Below are positions 35,601-47,611 of a stretch of 64,000 nt of DNA, piece by piece; the stretch's first letter is position 1, and each line of letters starts with the position of its first letter. The DNA lies in NCBI GenBank assembly GCA_916700875.1, contig CAKAKS010000022.1, forward strand, positions 11,616,013-11,680,012. The letters run 5' to 3'. The stretch comes from Sebastes aleutianus. Lineage: Eukaryota > Chordata > Actinopteri > Perciformes > Sebastidae. Below the pieces are notes generated by a model. That model made no database searches and was not told the origin of the DNA. It saw only the letters and a program-made list of their open reading frames with translations. A program made the position numbers and the translations under genes.

Positions 35601-38324
35601 AAATTAAACCTAACTGAGGTTATCATCATCTTTATCAACATCTTTACGACTGATTTGATACCATGTGCATTGGTGTCATAATGGCTTTTATCTCAAGTAA
35701 CAATGAAGAAACAAGACAAGATGTGACAATACATGTGAGGCCGTACTTAGACCATAGACTGTATATAAGAAGTGGACATAGTCACAGGTGAGTACTGTGC
35801 AATGTCAAACACCACAATACACAACACTTTCAGCATTTAAATAAGGGGTTGGTGCACTCTGCAGCAGCCACTAATTAGTTTTTAAGGTGAATTTCAAAGT
35901 GATTCAGCGTACAAACTTTTCTCTGCACACTGAAAATGTCGAGAGGTTACGGAGCTGTCAGGGTCAGACTCTATAAAACACTCGCAAATTAGCCGACACT
36001 GACGAAAAACTGCTGCCAAAACACTAACAAATTACTAAATGGAACATTTTAAAATGTCCCAGTAATTATGTTTACTATAAGCGATGGAAAAATAAATCAG
36101 GTTTGCAAAAAAAACAAAATTGTGATTCTGGAAGCACTTAAGGCTTGTCTTTTATTCACATGGATAATTTGGTCAAAGCATTTATGGTCTTTTTTATTTT
36201 GTTTTTTTTTATTGTGGACCACAGGGAACCCAGAGGATTAGTGGTACAGTCGACCGTACTTTCTGGGGATTATCAGCGGTTGCTGAACATGAAGCAAGTT
36301 TAAAAAGGAGCTATAAAGACTCTCGGCAATGACTTCACTCGGGCAAAAATGTGGAACCGTGGCACGCTGGGATTTTTAACCCAATCATATGGCATGAAGG
36401 ATGATTAATATGCCTGCTAATGGGAGGAGGCTGAGACATCTCTGGATGTGAGATCAGGTATGAGGCGTAAACAGCAGTGAAGACTGGCAAGTGAAGGTGG
36501 GAAGTGCACAGTGCATCAATCACTGGTGACAGCTGGGACAGACGCAGGGAGCTTCATCACTGAGAGAGGAGTGGGTGCTCCACTACGTCAAATCAGGCAG
36601 CGCTAATTAGTAATTTCTGCAAATCTATGCCTCTAACCCGGAAGCAAGCAAAACCTCTCCAACTACCCTGAATATGAAGATAGAGGAGAAATATCCTGCA
36701 CTTTAACAGCTCAAGTATTTATTGGTGCTCATCAGACCCCATATATGAAGTCATAGGGATTTACTACTGTATATATGTAGCTGAAATCACACATTGTTGA
36801 CTTTGGATCACTCTGAAGACTTTTCTGAGAAGCAGTTACTGACAAATCTAGTGACTTTCCAACGTACCAGCACTACTAATGCAGATTTATGGCAACCTGC
36901 ATTACGGCTCCAGTGCTTTGATGCCATCGATTCATCAAAAGCAGGGACTGTAGCAAATATATGAATATGCAAATTGCTACTTGACATTATCGTCTGACCT
37001 CTAGCAACTCCTTGAGCCACCAGTAGCTACTTTTCTCCTTTTTTTTTTTTTAAAGTTGGCAACACAAAAAGAAATTTTGGAAGGAAGTCTGGTCAAAAAA
37101 GAAGAAAGTGACAATTGGTAGTTACTCTTGAGTATAATGTGAAGCTTCTCTGTCTAACAGTACTCAATATAGCCTGAGGAAAGTCAGTACCCAAGGGTGT
37201 TCTGGGAGAACTAACACCAGTGTGAAAATGCTGCCTCTGCAACATTTAGTTTTTTTTGTTATTTATATGCTTTATGTTCCTTTGTTTACTGAAAAAGCAG
37301 TTCTCCTCTCAAAGTCCAGTCCAGTCTACTAAATATAGAATGAACACAAATGTTGGACTATTAGTGCATCACGTATAGAAAAGGCTAATGCCTCTCATCC
37401 TCTTGACTGAATGACCACTCCAGTCCTTCTGATCACAGCTGACTTCACTCCATTGAATTAGCACACAGCCTTCTGGGCTACAGGCTCGGGGGTCATGTTG
37501 GAGCCTCAGTGGTGAATATTAGATTGCACGCCTCCAGATCTCATTAAAGGAAGCAACAGGACAATGTCTGCATCTCAAATGAGACCAGAGGCCATCAGGC
37601 ATCCTGACTCCCTGTTGGATTTACTGATTTGATTGATATTGTGTGTGTGCGTCGGGGGGTAACAGGAGGGTAAGATGTCCCTTTCAGTAAATATAATTAG
37701 GCTGCTTTTACAAATTACAAAATTTGGGGGGAAAATTGGAATTTAGGATTGTGTAGTATGTTGTAAATGGCCGACATTATACTGTCCATTACGTACACAA
37801 GTCATATGATAGATTCATACTTATACTTACAGTATCTTCAGTTTCTTCCTTTCTTGTCTTCCTTTCCAAATTGTAGTTCACTGAAAAACAAATATCATAG
37901 TGTCAGTGTCCATAAGCATAAAGACATTCATTACACCAAGAAATAAGCCAATGAGTAAAGACAACATCATGTAACACATAAGCGGTTCAATCAGTATATT
38001 CCCGACACAGTGCTTGGCACAATGAAATGAAATATGTCAAATGAGTCCATGAAGACAATAAGTGGGTCAATGTAGGTTTCTTTTTAAACAAAGATGTCCA
38101 CTATTAGCCTCAAATTATTAGCTAAAGTTTTAAATAACAACTAGTTGTGCCTGGAGGCAGAACTTTAAAGTGGTTAAGTAGTAGTGTTTAATTAATACAG
38201 TTCACTACAAATACTATTTCCTAATGTCCACTATGAAGTGAAAAGAAGTAGGCTGATACTCCAGAGAGGTGGCATGATAGCCGATAATACTGTAATTAAA
38301 CTGCTCACTATGAAATCCATTTAA
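35601..38324. other. Mostly unique non-coding DNA
   Basis: No gene is seen. At 35751-35787 there is a short isolated fragment (ACCATAGACTGTATATAAGA, then AGTGGACATAGTCAC) matching the first bases of the 600-bp repeat at 41036 and 58902. A T-rich run lies at about 36190-36212 and another at 37040-37052. The remainder is unassigned. Confidence 0.55.
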
Positions 38325-38811
38325 AGGTAGGGTTGGTAGTATGTGATCAGATACATTTTTGTTGTTATATTTGTTGAAATTCTCATTACATCCCAACAGC
38401 AATCAATAAATCAAATTCTCTGACAAAAAAAAAGAAAAATATCCGGTATCTCTGGCTGTCGCAGGACTGTAATTAGCAATCACAATCATTTAATTTGGCC
38501 CGAAAGTTGGCCGAATAGCTTGACAGCTGTGAGTACTATCAATAGCCATGTTCGTTGTTTATGTTCATTATGATTTGTTATGTTGATAAAGATGATTTTG
38601 AGGGAGTGGCTTTGGAGGGAGTCCCGAAGCGACAGACTGAGTGTTGGGGAATTGGTGATTTTCTGGCTAGATTTAGGGATTATAAGAGCTAGTGCTGCGA
38701 GCTACTTTCATTGGAAATGAGTTGGCAACACTGGGCTGGGTTTTTCAGCTGGATCATTTTTAAAATCTAGTGTACACTCTTGCTAGTTTCTCAAGATTAC
38801 CGACCCTGCCT
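38325..38811. mobile_element. TTAA-flanked MITE (piggyBac-like)
   Basis: The left end AGGTAGGGTTGGTA and the reverse complement of the right end AGGCAGGGTCGGTA match at 12 of 14 bases. Both are directly flanked by TTAA (38321-38324 and 38812-38815), the target duplication used by piggyBac elements. The 487-bp interior is non-coding. The ends and TTAA flanks are seen directly; the superfamily is inferred from them. Confidence 0.75.
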
Positions 38812-39033
38812 TTAATTGTGTCTGTATTAATATAGCAATCACCTGAAGAAACCCTCATGTCATCATGCTGAAATCTCTTTTTCAGAACCACATTGATATT
38901 GTTGATGGACGTTATAGCAGGTGACTCAAACGCAATGTAAATTTAGCATAGTAAAGTTGTGATTTGAGTTTGATAAGACAAAAATGTCTGTATATTTTTA
39001 TCTAAATCCTTCAATCTAGAAACTAAGATTACA

Positions 39034-39359
39034 GTTGCAGTTTACATCCATGTCTGTCCAAAATGTCATCACTTCATCATTTTATCCCATTAAATTGATG
39101 TGAATTTGCCATAATAAACATATGCATTCTTGAGTTATGGCCAAAAAGGAAGTTTGTGAGGTCACAGTGACCTTGACCTTTGAGCACCAAAATCTAATCA
39201 GTTCATCTTTGAGTCCCAAGTAGAAATTTGTGACAAATTTGAAGAAATTCCCTCCAGGCGTTCCTGAGATATCGCGTTCACAAGAATGGGAAGGATTGAC
39301 GCACAACCCAAAAACATAATGCCTCCAGCCATGGCTCTCGCCGGTGTTGAAGCATAAAA
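39034..39359 (+). mobile_element. Dispersed repeat carrying nuclear-receptor motifs, copy 2
   Basis: Same family as 14435-14768, here without internal duplication and with a fuller 3' end (ACATAATGCCTCCAGCCATG and GCTCTCGCCGGTGTTGAAGC). It starts TTGCAGTTTACATCCATG. A common percomorph repeat of unassigned class. Confidence 0.7.
39159..39173. promoter_or_regulatory. Consensus estrogen-response element (predicted)
   Basis: AGGTCACAGTGACCT, a perfect 15-base palindromic ERE, identical to that at 14566 in the other repeat copy. The following DR1 is imperfect here (TGACCTTTGAGCA). Binding is not shown. Confidence 0.5.
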
Positions 39360-41035
39360 GCTGTTGAGTTGTGGCAGTAAGAGAGAAAAATTATCCTTTT
39401 CAAGCAGAGGTGATCTCATCAATCAAAAAATACGAACATAATCTCATTTATATTAGACAGATGGGACACTTTATAAATTACCATTACAATGTTTCTTCTT
39501 TCATCATGCGGTATTTCACTTTCCAAAACCAATTCTACCACTTAAATGCCTCACAAAACATTCTCCTTATGCCCTACAGTACCTTTTTGAGCACAGTTGG
39601 TGTGACATTGGGCAGAAACACTTAAGCTAACAATCAGTTTCAACCACTTAGGTTTTTATTATGAAAAATTGGCATCAACCCAACCTCAATCCTCTATTTT
39701 AAAATGTTATTAAGTCTTACAATAATTGGTGACAGGAATTGGTGGTCTCATTTGCAGGCAGCAGATGGCACACCATGAAGCAGTAATACATAAACAACAT
39801 GCTGTATGTTGGGCCACTTTAATGGGTTCAAAGCACAGACAAGCCGTATGAATCAGAAGAAAGTCATGACACGCCATTTATACCTCTCCCGACACACTCA
39901 TAAATGACGGCCTAACTACACTTCTTCGCAAGGTCTTTGACAGTTCAATCGTGTGATGAAATGAGATGGTAATTCAACAGCTGCTGGAAACCAGCAATGT
40001 AACGCCAAAAAAGGGAAAAACTTCACGAAACAGTTGCAATTTCTCCACAACCACTTGGTTGAGTTAAAGTTGAATTCAATCTTGGAGAAAGGTCATGATT
40101 CTTAACATGTCCGACTCCAACATGGCCAAAGCTGCACTGTATATTGGCGTCATAGTGTTTCTTAATTGGCCCTGGCAAGTCTGCTGCTGTTAAAGAGAAA
40201 TCTGGGAATATAACTGGATATAAGGAAGCCAGGGCCCGTCAGAGAGGTGAGGTGTTACCCTCCAAAATTAGATGTAAGTGGGGTGACCAATATCACACCA
40301 TGTTAGGGGGTGTAAGATTTGCGAGGCACCAGCAGGACTGAGAATCGTGATGTAATGAAGCAAACTTCAGCAATTAAGTCTAAAAGTTTTCCCCAAGTTC
40401 CTTTTCATAAAATTTACAAGTCACAATTAAAAGAACGCAATTTTCTTGCCGACATGTGGATGAAAGCAACATTCCCCAATATTTACCGATCGCTTCATCT
40501 CTGGATAGAAACATACAGATGGAGAGAGAGAGAGAGGAAGCGTTGTCCATTGATTGCTAATAGCAGGCCGGCTCTGGTTACTGATTTTCTGCCGTCTTCC
40601 AAAAAGATGATGCTGTGAAAGATATAAACAGCCGCTAATTAGAGGCTGATATTTACCAGTAGACAGCAGGAGGGCTTTGAAAGCCAACTCGGTGCTTTTA
40701 CTGAAAAGGTGTTTCATGAGTGCGCAACAGTCATGTGAGCTTGAAAAACAAAACACCTCACCGTCTGCCCATTGGGATTATATGGTCCAAAAATAGGCTT
40801 CAAATGCCTGGGGATACCAGTCAGCATCACTCACAGTCATTGACACCCAATAAGCTAAGTGAAGAGGGCCTGAAGAGACATTTCTATTTTTACAGTGAAA
40901 GGGTCAAGAATACTTTTACTCCAAGTGAGAGTCCCACAGCTAAACTTCACTGTATGAGTCCTGAAAATAAGATGTCAATGCACTCAAATCACATGCAGGG
41001 AATGCCCTGAAATCAACCAAAGCAGTGCTCATCAC
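39360..41035. other. Unique non-coding DNA, no gene seen
   Basis: A GA run lies at about 40521-40536. Opposed frames near 40319-40756 overlap and carry no domain. No transposon termini were recognised. Confidence 0.5.
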
Positions 41036-41633
41036 ATAGACTGTATAAAAGAAGTAGACGTAGTCACCGTGACGTCACCCATTGGTTTGTGGACTGCTGT
41101 TTTGAAGCCTCGAGTTTGGCATTTTAACTCTAGCTATCTTGTTTTTTTGCAACCAGAAGTGACACGAGAGGGTGGGGCTACGTACAACCGAATACTGAAT
41201 AAGACTTTTGTAGGCAACTAAAATGTTATAATTGACTTTCATGAACTGAAAACACACTGTGAAAGGGTTAAAGTTAAAAGACGAAAAAACAAACAACTCC
41301 CAGACAAGACAACGCCGTGGCACCAACCTGTCAATCACAAAGTTGCCCCGCCCTAAAGCATCCCCTGATTTATGGTCTAAATGGGACCATAATTTACTAA
41401 ATGATCATCATAATGTATTGAAGAAGACTTGAAACTAGCGATTGAGACCATAAACTCATGTTTACAATGTTTACTGAGGTAATAAATCAAGTGAGAAGTA
41501 GGCTCATTTTCTCATAGACTTCTATACAACCAGACTTCTTTTTGCAACCAGAGGAGTCGCCCCCTGCTGGCTGTTAGAAAGAATGCAAGTTTAAGGCACT
41601 TCAGCATTGGCTTCACTTCTCAGACCTGGAGGT
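41036..41633 (+). repeat. 600-bp dispersed repeat, copy 1 (full)
   Basis: It begins ATAGACTGTATAAAAGAAGT, passes GTGACGTCACCCATTGG, AGAAGTGACACGAGAGGGTG, CATGAACTGAAAACACACTG and CGATTGAGACCATAAACTCA, and ends GTCGCCCCCTGCTGGCTG, TTAGAAAGAATGCAAG, then CTGGAGGT. It aligns with 58902-59498 over its full length in the same orientation. Only about seven differences were counted in the 200 bp nearest the 3' end. No TIRs and no ORF are evident. It is an abundant percomorph family whose class I cannot assign. Confidence 0.8.
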
Positions 41634-42745
41634 AACCCACTGGTTCATCACTATACTTTGGTCAATTTTAGTTTTTTGTTGACATTTATACATGTCATGC
41701 CTAGCAGAGAGGACACTGCAATTAATTGTAAAGCAAAGAATGAAATTTTGTACCATCACAGAAAAATTAAAAAGAGATCAAGGACAATTAAAACATTATA
41801 ACATTAAAAAAATATCACCAAGAGATATAAAAGATTAAACATATTTCTGAGAGGTTGTCAAAATATCTATGAGGGATATTAAAAAGCCAAAATCAGCTCT
41901 GTTTCTATACTGTAGTGAGTAAAAACAGAGTATAGTTGAAGCTGATGGTGGGTTTTCATCTTTCATTATCCTAATCCTGAGGAGGAAATGCTCCAAAAAC
42001 TATCATCTGTGTGTTTTATCCTATTTCATAGCTTTCAGAGCTATTGCACCATCACAACGTTTGGTAGCCTGTCTTTCATTCTCTGCTCTCATATTCAAAG
42101 GAGCCATCTTATGCTGTCCTGCCTTCACAGTAATATCCCCAGCAAACATTCATCCTGGGAGCCTGCTGGAGGTGAGCTCAAACATTATTATCGCCGAGGT
42201 TTCATTGCTTGTCTGTGGACCGAAGCCATCAGTCTCATCGGCAGCGGATTGACCGAGCCGGACCGGAGTGGCATCGTCTCCTCATGCTGTGTCCTTACTG
42301 AGGTCCTTTCAGGCCTTTTTGTTGTATCAACTGTGACAAACATTACTGTATGACTTGTATAATTATTTAGTGAGCTGTTTCATTGACATATCACGTTCTG
42401 TCACGTTTATTATTTAACTTCATATAACACTTATATACTATACAATAAATATGATGTTTTTGTGCACAACTACAATTATATAATATCTTATGTATTGTGT
42501 TATGTGATAGTGCCTTAACGCTGTTGAGTATGCATGTGTTTGTCAGTTAAAGTACAATATGGTGATAAAGAGTTAGAATTAACTTGACTGATCCAAATTT
42601 TGCAAAAAACAAATTTCAAGTAAATCTGCAAAAGAAAAATGTGAATTAATGCACGTCTCCATTCACTACGGTTATGTGAATAATAGGCGCTTCAAGATAA
42701 ACAGTTGGTGGTGCTAATGCCTCCGCTACTGCCTAAAATGATGGA
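41634..42745. other. Unique non-coding DNA, no gene seen
   Basis: A 121-codon frame at 41988-42353 has no recognisable domain. No terminal repeats were recognised. Confidence 0.5.
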
Positions 42746-43209
42746 TAGGGTATCGGTGAGTACGAGAGTCTATGCACCAATCCGATATCACGTTATTTTT
42801 ATCAGCTCATTTACGTATACACTGGAACAAAAACAACACGCGTCACTCGCTACCTGATCCATAAATCCTGCCCGATCGGCACTGCACATGTGCAACTCTC
42901 AACAGAGATGAGAAAGAAGCGAGATGGCTCACTCGTTAGCTTTTTCCATCATCAGCTTCAGAAAAAAAACGATCCAAATCGATGATGGAAGTAGCTGACG
43001 AGTGAGCCATCTCGCTTCTTTCTCAACTCTGTTGAGAGCTGCATATGCGCAGTCGTAGATCGAGCAGGTGCTAGCCTAGAGTGTAACGTTAGACAGAGCT
43101 AGCAGAATATCTGCAATTTGGCAATATTTTACACTGGAAAATCCAACTAGTAAACTGGTGACATGTTTTTAACGCGCTGGTATCGGATCAGTATCGGAAC
43201 ATCTCTAGT
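42746..43209. mobile_element. hAT-like element with long internal palindrome
   Basis: The left part has GGTATCGGTGAGTACGAGAG and ATGCACCAATCCGATATCA. The right end, reverse-complemented, reads AGATGTTCCGATACTGATCC, then GATACCAGC. Such ATCGGTATCGG-type termini are typical of fish hAT-like repeats. The centre is a long inverted repeat (42881-43053). No transposase sequence is present. Confidence 0.5.
42881..43053. repeat. Long near-perfect hairpin (73-bp arms, 27-bp loop)
   Basis: Arms at 42881-42953 and 42981-43053 are inverted complements at 66 of 73 positions with no gaps. The central arm sequence GAGATGGCTCACTCG pairs perfectly. Pairing continues outward with CCTGCCCGATC against its near complement (to about 42866 and 43068). 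A transcript across it would form a long double-stranded stem. Confidence 0.9.
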
Positions 43210-44349
43210 TCTAAGTTACCCAGCCTAGATGGGTAATGAATATATCACACAAAGAAAATGGTACTAATGCATCGTTTGCATGTAGTCACCATAATAACCA
43301 ATGGTCTGACTATATCGCATTCTTCTTAGATTCAAATATCTGCAACTGATAAACAACTGACCGTCCCACTGTCCATTTATCTCGCTCCTCTAGACAACAC
43401 ATCAAATATTCTCCAGTGTACACAACACTACAAAGCTCATATGGAATAGGACATACAGTCTGATGAAAAACACAAACACACAATATTAAGCTTGGGCTCA
43501 TATTGGTGTTTAGATCTCAACATCTATTTAATAAGAAGCTGAAGGGACCGATGTGTAAGGGACAATGGTGGCCCGTCTGTTTAGCGGCAGCGACACAAAG
43601 CCAATATCCGGTATGGAGATATTACCCCCGGAGAAGGAAGAGCCTTCATCATTCTACAAATCTCATGTCATCCTCTCCTTAGAGTTGAAGGCTGGATGGA
43701 GCCTCTTCCATTGTTTCCCTGATGCTGGTTGCTTCCTTCCCACCAGACAGGCAGCCTTGACAACAGTCAGGTCCAAGGCCCACTTGAATTTGGCTAAAAG
43801 AATTTGGCAGAAGGATACCAACCAGGCTGTTAGCAAACAGCCAAAAGATGAATACACCTCCGTTCTGCCAAACCTTTGCACGAGGGCACTTGTATTTTTG
43901 TGAGATGCAATGAGACAGCCGTATGAGACCGTCTGGTATCCCCCCTGTTTCTGAGCTGTTTACATATCATACAGGACTGACGGCATCTGGAGTTTACACC
44001 TCTTCTCTCTTCTCCGGAAAAAGTCTATATAATGTTTTGTTTCTGCTGACGTGGCTGTTATGAATAGAGTTACATAAAAACTCTGGTCCTTTTACTCATT
44101 TGAGTATTGGGTAATGAGTATTAGTCATCTGAGGATTGCTAATCGTTAAGTATGGGTTTTTTGGCACAACTTTGCCCACTTGCAAGGAGCATGGAGAAAG
44201 GAACACAGTCTTAAAAGGATAAAATATCTAGTATAGATGGCAACTTTATTGTAAAATATTGTATGTTGATCCTAATGAAGACCACAACCCAGAATAAGTA
44301 GCTTTTATAGTTTAAATCCAGAGCTCATGAATACGTTCACAGAATGTAA
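43210..44349. other. Unique non-coding DNA, no gene seen
   Basis: A 112-codon frame at 43565-43903 overlaps an opposite-strand frame and has no domain. No repeat was recognised. Confidence 0.5.
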
Positions 44350-44659
44350 ATATGACGCAGTGAAAAAGCATTTTTTTTCCGGAACAAGGCTGATTTTTCT
44401 GAGCTTTCGCACCGCCAATAAAAGCATCAACCAATCACATAGTGCAGAACAGGTTGAGTTGCGCCCTATATCTATAACAACTCAGAGGCTCCTAAGTCCG
44501 AACCAAGACAGCAAAATCTTTTTTACTCCTTTCAACCTTCACAAAGGCAGCGCAGACCAGATCCACTACCTTTCACAATAAAAGCCCTAGACATATAATA
44601 TTCGTATGCCAGTATTTCAACATCTGTGTTGTTTATTTGTCACGCCCCTGGTGTGTAAA
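44350..44659 (-). mobile_element. Dispersed repeat, copy 2 of 2
   Basis: On the minus strand this runs TTTACACACCAGGGGCGTGA through ATATTATATGTCTAGGGC to TTTTTCACTGCGTC, parallel to 2479-2780. It lacks about 12 bp present in copy 1 after GAAAGGTA and carries a GATTGGTTGATGC segment that copy 1 has lost or altered. It is non-coding; probably a non-autonomous DNA element. Confidence 0.7.
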
Positions 44660-47611
44660 GGACTTTAGTCCTGCATATTTCATGCAAAATCCAAATGAGT
44701 CCAAAAACAAAATAAAGGCATCACATTAATGAACAACTGTAGCTTTAAGATTCTAGTCAGATTTTCTTGTCTCACTTTACTGCAACAATATTATGCTGTG
44801 TTGATTAATTGGGGGGTTACAATACAAATACGTATAGTAGTCAGTGTTCTAATGATATTCAAGTAGCACATTTAGACAAACACCCTTTTCAAGCAAACTG
44901 TGTACAATCTTAAGTAGTAGAAGAGAAGTAATGTTCCTTTTTGTTCAATTTACTAAAAACAGATGTTGTTGCTATTATAATGACAATCTGAAAGCACTCA
45001 CAACCAAAATTGAGAGATCCGAAATAAATGTGCACTAGCCTTGAGAAACAACAGAAGGACAGCCTAAAACTTCACAATTATGGACAAGATATGGTCAATG
45101 AAGGTCAAGCATGTTTTTTCGCTATTCAACACGCCATCTGGCCAAAGCAGGCAGGTAGGCTTTGATGTTTGTATTCGCACATCCCGGCCAGAACTCTCAG
45201 AACTGGCATCGAACTAAAACAGATATTTTAAAATCAAATTTAGCAGAATCAGAACTGAGAGACAAGACATCTGAATCCCTGCCAGGCAACATTAAAGTTA
45301 ATGTAAAAGCAGCAGACCCAGGAGGCATCCTCATGCTTCTAAACAGAACCACACCGGGTAATGACTAACAAGACACGCTCCCCATGAAGCAGTTATACAT
45401 TTAAGCTTAGAAAACTGATATTCTTTTCTCTGCTGCAGGCACAGAAAGATACTTGAGCATAAAAAAAAACAGCACTTGAAGAGTCAACATCACTAGACAC
45501 AGTGTAGAGAAGGTCACTGTTGATGCTGATGATCTGAATAGACGTCCTTTGGAGGATTTTCATGATGAATAATCCTTTTTGTCATAGAACCTTATTCATT
45601 TATTTTTGTTTTCTAGGCTTGGGCATCCCTGTGAAGGTTTCTCTGAGGTATTAAGTGTTCCATCTCCTTGGAGCATCAACAGTGAAACCACATAAGAAAC
45701 GGCCCAGCCAAACTCATTTCTACACATCAATTCTGCTCCGCCTCCGTCCTTCGAGGCTGGAAGAATAATTAAATGTTTTGTTTGCTTTGTTTTTTTTGTA
45801 CCAAGGAGAAAGGACGGGGCTCTGCTGTCAGTTACTGTATGATCTGTTGCTCCAGTCTGGCCGGGCCTGTCAGTCAACATTTCCCTCTCTTGACATCAAA
45901 ACATTTGATAATCGCGGCGCTACAGATGCTGAAGAGCCGGAGAAAAAAAAAAAAAGAAACACTGTGCCTGCTAATTATGCTGCCTGAGATGCCTCTTTGT
46001 CATTGGACTAAACTGCATGACATTTAACAATACATTGCATTTTTTGCCCCATTTACTTAGATGAATGTGCGAGAGCAACAATCAAAACTGAATGCATACA
46101 AATGGAAAATGAATATGTGACAGGAATATACAAAACAGGCGTAATCGGTGTGGCTGTTTAGAAGGAGAATATAAGCTGATGAAACAGACTTGTCACTTTG
46201 ATTATGGAGATACGTTTCTTTGGGGCAACACATGTTTACTTCTCGAACCACTGAAGGCTTGCACTGATCTGGGTGTAGGTGGAACGGAGTCGACAAACAA
46301 AAGCTGCGAGTAGCCAACCTTAAATCGAATCTGACTCCCTGAAAAACATTTTATATTCTAATACGGAGCGTGTGTTTAGAGGCTCTTTGATTGGTCACAA
46401 GGGGCCAGATTTATTTAGCAGGTAGACATCGTATACCGTAGATGTTTCCCTCTGATGGAGCCAGAAAATAGCGATTACCTTGGAGCCCCATTATAATAAA
46501 ATTGCTACATCCAAGCTGAATGGAGGGAATAGGAGCATTCAGCTTTAAATAAATGAAGTAAACCTATTAAGGATTGAGTGAATAAAATGAAATGTTTTTC
46601 TTGTATAAATTAAATATTGCTCGGGTCTGGTTGAGGACTAGAAAAGATTTCAATAACCGTCTGGGTAGAGTAAAATGCCCTTGAAGCTGGCACTCAAAAT
46701 CAGACAGCATAATAACATTCAGATGGTCTCCCTGCATGATGATGACACAGCAATGGCAAGCTCTCCTGTGCTTTGCCCTTGAATGATAAAGCCTCCACCC
46801 TTTGCATTTACTCAGTTATTTCGGCTCCAATCGCAGGCTTTTCTCCTCGGAAAGGAAAATAAACGAGTATTATCCTTGCATCCATTGTTGCGTCTGAGAC
46901 ACAGGACTCCCTCTTAATGCGGGAGTTGAAAGGTAAGCAGACTTTGCATAACTTGAAGCCTCACATTGTTTATTAGAGGAGACAACCATGACCATGTGCG
47001 GCATACTGCCAGGCTCACTGGTCACCTCCCCGGTCAGGATGACCCACTTTGAGTCCAACATCCATCAAACGCTGTTTAATTTGAAATAGAGCATCTTAAG
47101 TCTCAGCCAGTCTGGGTAAGCTGTTTAAGGCAATGCTCTTAGGGTTAAACCTAGACGATCTGTCTTTTGTTTCAGTGATACACTACTTTACCTTCTGGGC
47201 GGCGAGATAGCGAGAAAAGCTGGTTTCCGATAAGGTATTTTATAGATTCACACAATATGAGCCAGTCTCCAAAGTGGATGAGATGCTCTTTGAACTCTCC
47301 CTTCCTCTCTGCTTAGGTTTGATCAGGACTCAATCCTCTCATGTAGCACAATCAAACTGAATGACAGCACTCAAGAGTCTGCACTCTGGATAATCATGCA
47401 ATCAAATTGCATTATTTGGCTTCCGCAGGTGCGAAGCGAATGTGGAGCATTTGCCATTGGGGCTAATTTGAATCGTATTTTGCTCATTCGCCTCGATGGA
47501 TCTCTACGGAAATTCATTTTTTTTCCGTGATGAGAGAGTTTCCTTCAAATTTGAATGTCTGGTAATGGGAGGTACAATTTCAGTGATAACAATTCTGTGA
47601 AGGACGTTATT
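44660..47611. other. Non-coding DNA, candidate conserved elements
   Basis: No gene is seen. A poly-A tract lies near 45942-45955. Unique, repeat-free stretches at about 46790-46870 and 47390-47520 (CAATCATGCAATCAAATTGC, GGGGCTAATTTGAATCG) could be conserved non-coding sequence. This is speculative without alignment. Confidence 0.4.
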
